Assembly: GCF_918797505.1 (NCBI RefSeq)
Contig: NC_092795.1
Span: 22,989,131 to 23,053,130 of the forward strand
Reading direction: 5' to 3'
Length of the DNA: 64,000 bases
From: Bemisia tabaci
Lineage: Eukaryota; Arthropoda; Insecta; Hemiptera; Aleyrodidae
The stretch's first letter is position 1; each line of letters starts with the position of its first letter. This document shows, in pieces, positions 12,546 to 23,631 of this stretch. The position numbers and the translations under genes are program-made. The notes beneath the pieces were generated by a model. The model was not told the DNA's origin. It searched no databases and was given only the letters and a program-made list of their open reading frames with translations.

Positions 12546-12804
12546 CGAATCATATGGTTGGGGGACCTCCCACCCTCTGATTTTCCGTTTCCCTCTCCAC
12601 GTAAACCCATCCCTACCTGCTCACAACACGTGTCACTCTTCTACCCTGGCATGGGTCATATGGCAGTTTCACTCCCTTCCTTATGCTGTCCGACTCGGAA
12701 CACCTGCTAAACATTTCCTTCGTCGCATTGCACATAATGAGTTCTCGGTTTGTCCATGTTTCTTATCAGTGCGTCTAGAGTTTTGCTTTCTTGATTTTGT
12801 CTTT

Positions 12805-12807
<3 letters not shown>

Positions 12808-12850
<43 letters not shown>

Positions 12851-12862
12851 CTTCTTTTTTTT
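12808..12862 (+). repeat. poly(T) tract
   Basis: More than 40 consecutive T, one C-interrupted extension. It lies within the Helitron candidate. Confidence 0.9.
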
Positions 12863-13184
12863 TACATGAAAATTACTTAGTTTTGATGTGTATTTTTCAG
12901 AAGATAATTTTCCTTCTTACGGTAGCACAGGCTTTATTATTAATTGACTTTTTTACGGCAGCCTATGTATTCTTCCAAGAGAATCAGTGATTAATCTTCA
13001 CCCTTCCGCACCGTTAAATTTTCACAAAGTGTTTGATTTTCTTTTACAGGAGTGTTTTTTTTATTTTTCAAGGATGTTTCTTTTTCTAGAAGTAGGTGGT
13101 TATCATTATTAGTTTCTTATTCTTTGTTTTTGAATTTATCAGCTTGCCACCAGGAAGTCCTCTAATTACTTGTAGTAGCAAAAT

Positions 13185-13293
13185 TTGGCTCGCGAAGCGA
13201 GCCAACAGTCACTCGCGGAGCGAGTGACTGGGGGTCCAGGGGGCTTGCCCCCGGCTAGCGGCGCAAGCGAGCGTAGCGAGCTGAAGCAGCTAG
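13185..13293 (+). repeat. four consecutive hairpins at the Helitron 3' end
   Basis: Perfect stems are TTGGCTCGC (13185-13205), CAGTCACTCGC (13206-13230), GGGGGC (13239-13252) and AGCTG (13279-13291). Confidence 0.65.
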
Positions 13294-13927
13294 TAAATTA
13301 TAAATCAATTAACTACTCAACACCAAAAATTTCAATCCCAAGAAACAATTACATCATTTCGCTGCCAAGGACGCAGTTATGTGTCTATTAACATTGAACC
13401 ATTGAACAGAAATGAAAGATACATTGCATATCGTGGCCTTTAAGTTAGTCTATTCGTCCCACTGGAAGTCCGGAGATATGCCAACGTGAGCTTAAATGAG
13501 GAGAGAGAAAAAGTCTCCACTCCTTTTCCTCTATGGGCATGGGTGTCTTGCAGTAGGGGCACGTTTTTCCTCGCCTCTTTTACAAGGTGATATCCTTGGA
13601 TTGACTTTTTTTTCGAAATTTCCAACTTGTGATCCAAATTTTTTCTCTCTTCCTTTAAAAGGAACCTTTTACAATCTATTCACTTTTCATATTTACTCTC
13701 TGACAAATACAACATCTGATCTTTCCAAACAACAATTTTGTTTCTGTGGCACCACAGCACACCATAATCCTTTTCTCCTTCTTTTTACTCTTCCTCCACT
13801 TCTTATTCTTCTTCTTCCTTTTATTCTTCTTCGTATTTTTTAATACTCTTTTCTCCCGATGGTTTGAACCATACTTATGTACAAAGGTGCTAACTGTCAT
13901 ATGCTAAGACAGCGATTTAAAATAAGC

Positions 13928-13941
13928 GTCTACTGCTGCTG

Positions 13942-14004
<63 letters not shown>

Positions 14005-14105
14005 CTACTACTACTACTACTGCTGCTACTACTACTAATGCTACTACTACTGCTACTACTACTCTACTACTACTTGTACAACTACTTATACTCCTACTTC
14101 TACTA
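13928..14105 (+). repeat. (CTA)n trinucleotide microsatellite
   Basis: About 175 bp of CTA units with CTG and CTC interruptions. Confidence 0.92.
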
Positions 14106-14659
14106 TACTGCTTTTCTTCTTAGCGTGCCTTTCTTCGCATCTTCTTTAATCATTTTGTTTAAGAGATGTTTCCAATGCTTTGTCTCTCTCCGGATAATCC
14201 GGCCCCCATCTTCGCAAAACAGTTCAAATAAAACATGATCGACCCGAAAAGTTTTTAACGTAAATACTGTTGAGTAAAACCGCCTCCGCAAGGTCCTCGC
14301 ACATCTATTTAAACAGTGTAAGAACATCAGATAAAGTTCCTAACATCAATACCGCTGTGTATAACTACCGCCGAAATCGCTAACTATCAACTCTTCTCGC
14401 TCCAGGGGCGCGATCCGCCACGCCGCGCCGGCCGGATGACCAGACATGTCAACGTGAGCTTAATAAAGGGGGACGGGGGGTCGAGCGTGCGGGGTAAGGG
14501 GAGACAGCACCGCGGAGCAACAGGTGGTCGCCCGCCGGCCGGGCGAGTCCGCGACCATTCAGCGTTCGAAGTTCAACTGGCTGCCGGATCGACCTTAAAT
14601 TCGTTACAAAGTTTAAGTAATAAACAAGGTTAAGTACTATGAAAAGGGTAAAATGACCA

Positions 14660-15022
14660 AAAATTCAGGGTTCTTTCGATCCCGGTTTTTTCTTGGTAAA
14701 ATTACCATTTATGGAATTGGTAATTTCACCGAGAAATCTCGGTAAAATTATTGAACTTTCTCGGTAATTTTACTGGACCTTGGCAAAAACGCCAATATTT
14801 TTTATCGATTGTGGTAGAATTACCGAGATAAAATGGCAAAGTTACCGAGAATTGATCACCAATGAAAGTGGTATTCTTACCTGAAAAAAAACAGTAAAAA
14901 TACCGGTTTTTAGGTCAGCTTACCAGTCTGTCTTGGTAAAATTACCAATAATTGGTAAAAAAGTGAGATGGTAAAGGTACCAACGGACCTCGGTAAAAAC
15001 GCAGAGAATTTTTTTTCAGTGC
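14660..15022. mobile_element. decayed MITE rich in GGTAATTTTACC motifs
   Basis: Many TCGGTAAAATTACC-like palindromic motifs on both strands, ending TTTTTTTTCAGTGCA, like the ends of other TA-type MITEs. The left end is not resolved. Confidence 0.42.
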
Positions 15023-16062
15023 ACGTAACTGGATTTATGACGTTCCAGCTTTCGTGTCACGATTATATTTGGATAGATTTGGCCAAATTACCCTAACTGC
15101 ATTGCGCGTTGCATGGTTTCCTCTCATTTTTTTTTTTTTCAAACAAAGAACTAAACAACATGGCGTCTTGACACTTTCTTGAATTCTCCTCAGATCATGA
15201 AGATTGTACTTAAAAAATTTCAAGTAAGAATGTTGCTTAATTTTCTGGAAAAGAAATAAATCATGACTTGAAATTAGGCAACGTTTGATTGAGTTCGACT
15301 GATTTTGATTATGTTATAGTTAATTTACTCTTAGAAAGCAAATGAACTTTTACCAGACTTTCTTCTGTTGCCCAAAAAATGAGATGTTATTTTACTTCCC
15401 AGAGCGGGGGTATAGGTGTAACCCCTCCACCCTTTTTTTACTTCACAAGGGTTACTTTACAAGGTGCTCTAGCGATAATCAGCGATACTTTCCGAGACGA
15501 TTCTTCTGATCAAAACAATAGTTTCCCCCTTTTTCAGGAGTAAAACCCCTTCCAAGAAATAGCCACCCCGCCCCTAAAGTTCTATTGAAGCAGTTGCAAT
15601 TCGTCTTATTTTGATAACCATGAATAACAATGAACTTTTTGAGAGCCACCTCGTTTATTGATTGCAATTGAGGGACTTGGAGGACAATACGCATCCGTGC
15701 AGTTTTTGATCTTCCGAGAAAGACGTATTTGAAGTTTTGAAATTACAAGGATCCTTATGGCGAGAAGAAAGTTCAAACCGACTTTTAGATGCTTAAAAAT
15801 CGGAATTTCTAGGGTTTTCTAGCGGATGAAGGAGAGATTTGAGTGAGATGGGATTTGAAAGGATGGTTAAAGTATCGGCAACTCAAAAGGTGCCTTTGAC
15901 CTCTCGTTGATTACACCCTTTATCGGCACGACAAGATGCACAACTCAGAGCACCGACCAATCGCATAACTCCATTCTCCTTGAACTTGTCTTATCCGATC
16001 AACAAACACAAAATCACAACAATCAAATGTCGGAGAGGTATTCGTATCCGAGTATCCGCATA

Positions 16063-16490
16063 CAGTTAGTTAGTTAGTATATTTTGAGACATTCAGCGTC
16101 ATAGGCTATTAACGTCTTTACAGAGAATTTTGAAAATGGGAGTAAGTACGAAAATTTAGATTTTTAAATTAAGAGAGGTGAAGAGTTTCAGAATTTTGGT
16201 AGTAACATTGGGTTCATCGCATGTACGTGGGTTTTTATTTCTGTTGATTGTATGGGAGTAGATCTGTGATTTGAGGTATTTGAGGGCAGAACAGTCCATA
16301 ATTACGTGTTTGATGGTTAGAGGTGATACATTACAGAAGGTACAGATGGGTTGATTTTCTTCGGAGATGATATGATTGTGAGTGAAAAAAGTGTGACCTA
16401 TCCTGAGACGCGCAATTTGGACTTCGCATGATCTTGTGAATCTACTACAGAGTTCCGAAATACATGCATAAAGCAGCTTATACAGCGCAG
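16063..16490 (-). mobile_element. 5'-truncated non-LTR retrotransposon copy 1
   Basis: Contains the ORF end described above, a short 3' UTR (GACATTCAGCGTCATAGGC) and a (TAAC)n-type tail read as TTAGTTAGTTAG on plus. The same 3' sequence recurs at 51368-51616 and 59795-59874. Confidence 0.7.
16156..16480 (-). pseudogene. non-LTR retrotransposon, C-terminal end of the reverse transcriptase protein (5' truncated)
   Basis: On the minus strand the frame reads through VQIARLRIGHTFFTHN, PICTFCN, LTIKHVIMDC and ends FTSLNLKI. The RLRxGH...H...CxxC...xxxHxxxxC arrangement is the C-terminal zinc knuckle found after the RT and RNase H domains of Jockey/I/R1-type non-LTR elements. The upstream RT is absent, so this copy is 5' truncated near 16480, as is usual for target-primed insertions. 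The 3' UTR and a TTAG-repeat tail run on to 16063. Confidence 0.75.
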
Positions 16491-16619
16491 CCATCCGCTC
16501 TGCGACTCCCAATCCTCATTGCCCCCTATCCTCCCAGAGATCATTAGGCAATTGACACCTCCTGATCCGAAAAGAAGAAGAAAGAAAAAGTTCCATAATT
16601 CGAAATGAAGTTCGCTTTG

Positions 16620-16989
16620 TGGGTGCGCATCTATCGATGAGCGTTGAACCGGTGGCAACGGTGGACGACGACAGTAGCCGCAGAAGACGAAAGAGAGGCG
16701 TCTTGCCGGTGACTTTCTCTGAAAATCGGTGGCCGGCCGGCCGGGCCGGCACAGCACCGGCTGCGGCTCGTATAGGTCTGGTCTGGCGCGGAGTCACGTG
16801 GCCCCTGATCGGCGGGCAACTCGCACAGCCGCCAGAGACGCGGCCGCCACGCGTGGTAGTCGTGCGTCACTCGACAAGCCGCCAGGACCAGTGGCAATCA
16901 GTGATCAGTCCTCCTGTGTCGCGAGTGTTGTGCTGTGTTGTGTCTGTGCCCAGTGCTCCCCGCAGGACCCCCGGATTTTATCCTCAGCG
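16620..16989 (+). promoter_or_regulatory. GC-rich promoter candidate with untranslated first exon (about 16900-16989)
   Basis: A CpG-rich block stands out from the AT-rich flanks. It contains an E-box GTCACGTGGC at 16793-16802 (close to the CLEAR/Mitf-TFEB motif of lysosomal genes) and two arthropod-type TCAGT initiators at 16898 and 16905. A strong GTAAGT donor at 16990 follows the sequence CCTCAGCG. A leader exon of about 80-90 nt with no open coding is implied. If it splices forward, the next recognisable exon is HGSNAT at 51.6 kb. That link is inference. Confidence 0.4.
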
Positions 16990-17031
16990 GTAAGTCCCTC
17001 TACACTGAAAAAATATGTTGGATTTTACCAT

Positions 17032-17288
17032 ATCGACGGTGAAACTACCAAGCCACGTATCTCGTTTGCGGTGTTTAAAAATCTACGCTCGCATTTTATT
17101 TTTTTGAAGTAGACCAAATCAATATCATTCCTTGAATTTTTCACGGAATTTTCTCCGCACGAAGAGGAAAAATCACAGAAATTTTCAAGACTGGACGTTA
17201 AGTAGTTTTTCATTTAAAAAATAAAGTATGACAGGAAGTCTGCGACGTCGCAAACCGAGATACGTGGTTTGGTAGTTTCACCGTCGAT
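17032..17288. mobile_element. family D foldback element, uninterrupted
   Basis: Left arm TCGACGGTGAAACTACCAAG, CACGTATCTCGTTTGCGG. Right arm GCAAACCGAGATACGTGG, TTGGTAGTTTCACCGTCGA. Shows the intact CTGCGACGTCGC sequence used as insertion target in the other D copy. Confidence 0.6.
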
Positions 17289-17299
17289 ATTCTGATACA

Positions 17300-17860
17300 G
17301 TGATACGAGTATGGTAATTAACACCAGACTCTGTGGTGGCATTTTCCATATCGTGGTAATTATCACCATAGTTCTGATGAATACAACCATGATTCTGGTT
17401 ATTTTCACTGAATAGTATCACTGTTTAAGAAATCAGTGGATTTATAGTAGATGTTACCATACACTGGAAAAAAACACATTGGATCTAGAGTCCAGACTCT
17501 TAAAAACATCTACAAGAAAAAGTTCTCTTGATTCAATCAGAATCTAGCTTAAATCAGGAACCAAGTCTCTTAATTTAAGCGGATTTTCTTTTGATTTAAG
17601 CAAAAATCCGATTGAATCAAGAGTATTTTTTCATGTCAATGTTTTCAAGAGTCTGGACTCTAGATCCAATGTGTTTTTTTTCCCGGTGCAGTAATACGAG
17701 TATGGTAATGAACGCCAGACTCTATGGTAGCATTTGCCATATCGTAGTAAGTATCACCAGAGTTCTGATGAATACTACCGTGGTTATTTTCACTAAATAG
17801 TACGTATCACTGTTTAAGAAATCAGTAGATTTATAGTAGATGTTACCATACTTTTTTTTT
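17300..17860. repeat. direct duplication of about 165 bp around a family K element
   Basis: Copies at about 17297-17460 and 17690-17850 share ATACGAGTATGGTAAT, CCAGACTCT, CATATCGT and CACTGTTTAAGAAATCAGT in the same order. The family-K element sits exactly between them. Confidence 0.55.
17462..17688. mobile_element. family K foldback MITE inside duplicated sequence
   Basis: CACTGGAAAAAAACACATTG ... TGTGTTTTTTTTCCCGGTG. Arms contain AGTCCAGACTCTTAAAAACA and its complement, and the centre has TTGATTCAATC-type repeats. Direct repeats of about 165 bp lie on both sides. Confidence 0.6.
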
Positions 17861-18222
17861 TCAAAGTAAGTAGCAGTGTCTTACCAATTCATCCGCCCAA
17901 AAATGGTGAGTGCCTATCTTCTGAAGATAGCATCGTTTACGTCAATTTTGGGAGGAAAAAGAATATTTTGTTGGGGTGGTCGAGAAGAGAGAATAAACAA
18001 CACAAAAACACGTTTTTTTATTCAATCACTAGGAAACAGAATCGACCAAGTATATGACAACCATAACCACGAGCTGGACTTCGAAAAATCATCAACGAAT
18101 GTGGGACTCTTAAACGAAAGGACCAACCCTCAAACTCAGCACCGCCACTATCGCGCCAAAAACTTTGCCGGTCGAAGAAAGTCAAAGAAAAAATTTCTCA
18201 TAATCCACCGTACAACAAATGG

Positions 18223-18357
18223 GCTACATTTTGCAATCAGGAACTAAAATTACTGAGCCCATCCGTAAATAAAATCATGTGCTTGGAGAAACTAATGGTA
18301 CATGCGTCGTTTCTAAACTGAGCCAGATATTGCAGTTCCAAATTGCAAAATGCAGTC
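18223..18357. mobile_element. family E short foldback element
   Basis: GGCTACATTTTGCAATCAGG and its complement CCAAATTGCAAAATGCAGTC bound about 135 bp. AACTGAGCC-type sequence lies in the arms. Confidence 0.45.
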
Positions 18358-18674
18358 TAAATGATCTGAGTATATTGCCTCATTGCAAGAGGGATGCCTA
18401 CAGAGAAGAAACAAACCATATACAGTTGAAGCTGAGATCCCTAGGTGTTGCTTTTTTACGTGTTCAGAAAGTCCAATGGGAGAAACCAAAAATAATAACA
18501 CTTATTATCTCCATTTATTTCGATTTTTTTCACAACTTTGAAATAGTCACAAGAACAAATATGCGATGAATTGAGCTTAAAATAACTCTTCACTCGATCT
18601 CTCTCTAAAATTTGGCTCGGTGCATTTTCACTTACATCGGTCAAAACACAATAATCACAATTCTTCCTCGTCGC

Positions 18675-18740
18675 GCACCGCACGTTAGAGGGCGCGAAGC
18701 GTCCTCGGAGGGTTGGCCAGCGTAGCGGCCAAGGGACATA
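18675..18740. repeat. second hairpin cluster, Helitron-end-like
   Basis: GGGCGCGAAGCGTCC, TTGGCCAGCGTAGCGGCCAA and CCCCCTAG follow each other, similar in design to the cluster at 13185-13293 but more decayed. The base after CTAG is A, not T, so the assignment is weak. Confidence 0.25.
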
Positions 18741-18896
18741 GCCCCCTAGAGTATAAAATATAAATATTTGCCGGACATTAACTAATACTGTAGAAGTATT
18801 TTCGAACACAAAACTTTATCATGCAATGCTAAACCTCTTCATCCCCTCATCATTCCCATGCGGTCCGGTTAAGCTGTAAACCAGATGGACGTATTT

Positions 18897-18962
18897 ATGC
18901 TAAAAGGGACTATTTACATCGGGTAAACGTGCAACATAGTTCCTTTTAGCATAAACACGTCC
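18897..18962. mobile_element. family A MITE, 66 bp, TSD AGAT
   Basis: GGACGTATTTATGCTAAAAG ... ATAAACACGTCC, almost all terminal inverted repeat, with AGAT on both flanks (18893-18896, 18963-18966). Confidence 0.7.
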
Positions 18963-20987
18963 AGATCTTCTCTGCTCTTATAGAATGACGTAAATCGAGA
19001 ACGACTTCTTGACCATGAGGATGGTAAAAATGTGAACAAAGTGGAAAACACAAGATTAGTCCGTCGAGCCACGTTGAAAAAAAATAGGAGCAGGAACTGA
19101 AAATATGTTGCAAATATTAAAAAACAATTCCTCATAATGTTGCGATGGGAGAAGGGGAGGGAGCTGGCGTCGGAGAAAAATTAACCTCAGTTGTTAACCG
19201 CACCGTTTTTATTCGCATTCTTCAGCCCACCTGTTCTTACTCAAAAATGCCGTGGATTCATCAAACTTAGGTGATTAATTAAAATAATTGATCAGGTCGA
19301 ATTGTCTCCTCGTAAAATAACATGTGGCTCAAGGTGATTCCTGTCGCATGTAACTTTTAAGTGTCTTTGTTTTATTATTAGCTCACCGAAGAGGACTTTA
19401 GGAGGACTTTATATGCGTTAGGATATTCGAACAAACTTTTACGGAAGAAACATGAAATTAACTGCAAGTTTGTTCAGCGATTAACTATATCATATTAGTC
19501 TCGTCTTGCCGGACCTTCTTTTTAAGCATTTAAGAAATGGACCAAGCTCACCAGAATAGCGCCAAGTTTTAGCGAAAGGTTTGAAGCTTTATTCCTCCGC
19601 AAGACTCAATGTTAAATAAGAATTTTAACGAATATTCCAGCGTTTGAAATATTTGGTCTCAATTTTGAATTTTTGACGGGAGAAAATTTACGGTTGCTTG
19701 AATCCATAGTCAATCCCAACTTATTGTTTTTCCAAAATGCGACTTGAGGCGTTTCTGTTAAAATCAATCCAATCGAGCCTCTGCAAAATCCAAGAAAAAT
19801 AAAACTAAATCAGAAAATGAAAGTCAAATAGTGCGCAAAAATTATGAACAGCTTGAATGTACATCGACGGAAATGTTCTTAAATGCCGCGAAGATAGTTC
19901 AATCAACTGGAAATACCTTTTTAAGTGGTCGGTTACATCGCTCTTTGATATAACGAACAGGAATACCGCTACTGTGTTTTCCGATCTCCGAAGGAAAAAA
20001 AGGTATTTTCTGTTTTTTCGAAATTCCTGCCACCGTAAGTTAAACAGGAATTCCTGATGATCCAACATGGATCATCTCTCAATTTAATTTTACAAGTATT
20101 AGGTTGTCATTGAATTTTAGCTAGCTGATTCATCAATATCTAAAATTGCATGAGTTTAGGGCAAGACTCTTATTTTGATCAAATTTTTGAAACGTTTCAT
20201 GTCAGTTAAATACTTCTGGTGCCTAGGTTTAAAATCTATCAGTTGAAATGTGCATTAATTGCTTTGAAAATAATTTTTTTTCTCCAAAATTTAAATTAAT
20301 TATTCAAGGATTAATATGATGTCTTATGATAAAAGTATTCATATCACCATTTTGAAACGCCGCGCGCCGCACACAATCAAATGGAAAAACATTTCCTCCA
20401 TTTCTTTATCAAAACATTTACACGCACGCACATATCACAGCACATGTAAACACAGTTGATGCTTCATCACGCACAAAAACCTCGTGAAACGAAAGATATT
20501 TAACCAGGAAAATAAACAGAAAATATTCAGGTTTTCCCCCAAGAGTGTAACATAGCCTGCAAAATAAAGCCGAAATCGGGACTAAGAGTCTCGCATTCTG
20601 GCAGCTGGCGGTTTTCACACGACCACTTTTACATTGCTCGTGGAAACTGAAAACGTGAAAAAATCGTCCGGCGCTGATTTTTCGCGTGGACTTGGAAACA
20701 CTCAGTCTTATTCTCACTTCTCCATAGCCAGGAATGCTATTTAGACAGTTCAAAACTCCGTGCTTTCCTTCGAGATCAAAATGTCACAAATTGTTTTTAA
20801 TTGAAACGTTTTTTTGCTCCCCACAAAAAAGCTAAAAGTTTGCATGGTGGTGAGCATGAATTTTCCCATGAATGTTGGGACATTAACATTCCATGGTTCC
20901 CTTTAACATTCAATGGTTGGATTTGAAGATTCTTTTAGTAACCTAATAAGTTTACCATTTATATATTTTATATTTTCAGTGTAAAAT
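18963..20987. other. intergenic, nothing recognised
   Basis: AT-rich, no repeats resolved beyond scattered motifs, no coding signal. Confidence 0.45.
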
Positions 20988-21383
20988 TCGTCGTTCCCCT
21001 CACGAAAGAATGTAACTCCAATGGACTGCATTTTGCAATTAGGAACTATAAATTCTAGCTCAGTTTAAAAACAACGTATGTACCTTCGGGTTCCTTGAGC
21101 TTATAAGTGTTTTTACAGATGAACCAGAGATTATGTAGTTCCGAATTGCAAAATGAAGTCCAACTCACCGTTGTCAAATTTTCCCTCGCAAATTGCATAC
21201 TGACCGGGATAATCTTAGGAATTTCTAATTAAAAATCTATCTGATTTTCCTTCAGATTTCATGCGAAAATAAAAAATCTACTGGATGCATTGCACACGTA
21301 ATTTATTTTAAAACGAATTAATTGTTTGTTCAATCCGGCAACCTCGGGATAAAGTTACGTTCCTTCGTTCGGGCGACGACGAA
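20988..21383. mobile_element. family F foldback with nested family E (21023-21161)
   Basis: Left TTCGTCGTTCCCCTCACG, right GTTCGGGCGACGACGAA, with AATGTAACTCCAATG and AAAGTTACG in the arms. GGACTGCATTTTGCAATTAG and its complement mark the nested E element. Confidence 0.5.
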
Positions 21384-21985
21384 TCGGTATTAAAGCTCCC
21401 CTCGTCAACTTGCGCCTCCCTCGTCTCGCTTCTTTTTTCTCGAATTTTTCTCCTTATTTTCGCTCCAATTTTTTCCCTCCGTCTTCTCCCTCTCATTGTT
21501 CGTCGAGTCTGTTGTCGTTCACCTGAAACCCAACAAGGCACTTGACACGGCGGGCGACGGGTGGCACAGAAACGCGTGCAATGTGACGGCGATAATTACG
21601 CAAGGAGCCGCGTGCCGGATGGCGAGAAAATTCAAAATTCCACCTTCTCCAACTCTGGACCGGGTCCCGTCGATTTTAAGGTTAAGTCCGTCAACCTCGA
21701 CACCCGGCTGGCGTCGCGTTCCACTAGAGGCTCGAACATTTGTAAAAATTATTTAAATAGCTCGCGCCGCTGACCTGCCTGAATCTGTAATTTCATGAAA
21801 TCTGGAGCGAATTTACAAAAAGGGCTCCAAGACACGCGGAGAGCATATTAAAGACGGGCTGTCAACAATTGGCCAGAACACAATGTTGGAATTAAGGCAC
21901 TTGGTTGTATGAACAACTCGCGACGAAATGAGTGACTTTATACGGAAAAGTCATCTTAGAAAACTTTGAGATTTGAAAAATATTG

Positions 21986-22214
21986 CAATGGGGAAAAAAA
22001 CACACTGGATCTAGAGTCCAGACTCTTAAAAACATCGTCAAGAAAAAATACTCTTGATTCAATCGGATTTTTTATTGAATCAAGAACCAAGCCTCTTAAT
22101 TTGAGCGGATTTCCTTTTGATTTAAGCAAAAATCTGATTGAATCAAGAGTATTGTTTCTTGTCAATGTTTTCAAGAGTTTGGACTCTAGATCCAATGTGT
22201 TTTTTTTTCCAGTG
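21986..22214. mobile_element. family K foldback MITE
   Basis: GGGGAAAAAAACACACTGG on the left and TGTGTTTTTTTTTCCAGTG on the right, with the same inner arms as 17462-17688. Confidence 0.58.
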
Positions 22215-22957
22215 TGTAAATACCTGATTTATCTAGGACAGTAAGATAAAACGCAAGGAACAAAGCTGTAAACGGCAGTGAAGGAACCTGAAAAGATGGG
22301 GGTTCTGGTTTATTTTAATATTTTCTAATTTGATGTTTTATTTCCGATCAATGATGATCGAGTGATAAGTCTAAGTTTTCCGGGTTTTTATTTTACCTTC
22401 TTTAGCCCTGTTACAGACCTTATTTATATTGACGGCCACAGGGAGAGATTAAAACATTGGTAAAAAAGGTTGAAAACATCATGAACATTAAAAAGATAGA
22501 ACGTTTCGGGACATTCCCGGCTCAGTTTCAACAAAAATCAACAAAATAATAAAAAATTGAGAGGCTACCTGACCCAGTCGTTATCACGTAACCACTTAAT
22601 TTATTTATTTGCTTTGATTTCTACAGCTATAAATGAGCCGGCAGCAGCTCGAAACGTTCGCTTTCGCAATGATTATGATGTTTTTAGCCTTCTTCTCCCA
22701 TATTTTAATCTCTTTCAGGTGTGTTCGTAAATTCGAGCTATGTTTTCGTGGGCTTTATGACTAACTCTTTTGAAGACCGTCTAAGCTAATCCTCCGCACA
22801 GATTAACTTTTTCCCCAAAAATGTCCAACAATCCGTTGCAATTTAACAGGGCCTAACTTCTCCCGCAACATTCCTGAACGATGCGCCGCGGCTGGAACTC
22901 GGGCGGAACTGCAGAGATAACCGGGTTGATTTAACTTCATTACACTCGCCCGGGCCG

Positions 22958-23444
22958 CACAGTGAAACGAGCCAATAGGAGAGGTCGGACATGAAATTTT
23001 CGGCTGAAATTTCAAAATTCGATGTTTATTTCGTCACAAATTCAATTGCAAGGGGTGATTCCGCAAGGAAACTTCATGAAAAAACCAATGGACCCACTCT
23101 TAAACTTTCTTGCCACATGTTTCCGATAATATCGTCATTCTTCCCTCGAAAGAACGTAACTACATTTCAATGTTGCCAAATTTCCCCTCGCAAATTGCGT
23201 TTTTACCAGGCGAATATTGGACATTTCTATCTGAAAATTTCACCGCTTATTCTTCAGGTATCATGACAAAATAAGAAAAATTCTTGACAAAAATTTTACA
23301 GGTATTTTTTTTGTGGAAGATTGAATTTTTCAAGTCAATTGTGCAACCCTGGAATGAAGTTACGTTCTTTCGTCCGGGGAACGACGATATGAGCTTTCAA
23401 AGTTGTCGGATTGTGTCCGAACTCTACTAACTCGACCCACTGTG
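22958..23444. mobile_element. family C Transib-like MITE, TSD GGCCG, with nested family F
   Basis: Starts CACAGTGAAACGAG and ends ACTCGACCCACTGTG. It is flanked on both sides by GGCCG (22953-22957 and 23445-23449). Inside are the family landmarks GGAGAGGTCGGACATGAAA and, near the right end, TGTCCGAAC. A family-F foldback (23131-23388) splits it. The terminal heptamer CACAGTG and 5-bp GC-rich target duplication are the established signature of Transib transposons. No transposase is present. Confidence 0.7.
23131..23388. mobile_element. family F foldback nested in a family C element
   Basis: ATCGTCATTCTTCCCTCGAA ... CGTCCGGGGAACGACGAT, with AAAGAACGTAACTACATTTC pairing to GAATGAAGTTACGTTCTTT. 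Confidence 0.58.
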
Positions 23445-23557
23445 GGCCGCACTTAAGCTCGCAGTGAGTAACTTTGCATAGCCACCCCCGTCGCCTGATC
23501 AACCCCATTCAAGAGACCGGCACATCCGCACGAGAGAGAAGTTGGCCGGACCCCCAG

Positions 23558-23631
23558 ATAAAGGGTCGACTCCGCGTGGGTGAAGTCAGTCGTGAATCCG
23601 CTTCTCACTGGGAGCCTCTCGACAGAAAGAC
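23558..23631 (+). promoter_or_regulatory. core promoter candidate and 44-nt leader exon
   Basis: GATAAAG at 23557-23563 sits 30 bp upstream of the A of a TCAGT initiator (23586-23590), ideal TATA-to-Inr spacing. A GACAGAAAGAC|GTAAGT donor follows at 23632. Local GC is high. The family-C element at 22958-23444 ends about 110 bp upstream. No TSS data are available, so the target gene is unknown. Confidence 0.38.

Larger units (their letters stand above)
11975..13293 (+). mobile_element. probable non-autonomous Helitron
   Basis: The left end is A|TCTTCTATATATTTAATAT. The right end is AGCTGAAGCAGCTAG|T, i.e. CTAG before T, as expected for insertion between A and T. The interior near the left carries CTCGGAAACTACTGGACCG, common close to animal Helitron 5' ends, here in three tandem units. 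The right end has four hairpins within 110 bp (13185-13291). No Rep/helicase gene is present. The left boundary is less certain than the right. Confidence 0.5.
13294..16060. other. intergenic with microsatellite and decayed repeats
   Basis: Apart from the CTA repeat, the GGTAA-rich MITE and a family-G half copy near 15671, a GC-rich patch at 14400-14560 is seen. No gene. Confidence 0.45.

Noticed and set aside
12451..12990. 179-codon frame with a poly-Phe run
   Set aside because: It runs through a poly(T) tract and the tandem repeats of the Helitron candidate.
13928..14105. Possible CRISPR-like or coding repeat
   Set aside because: It is a plain CTA trinucleotide microsatellite with interruptions, without spacers.
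16619..17112. Frames of 88-127 codons across the GC-rich promoter candidate
   Set aside because: Several frames on both strands are open at once and none shows a domain. A donor site within the block fits an untranslated leader better.
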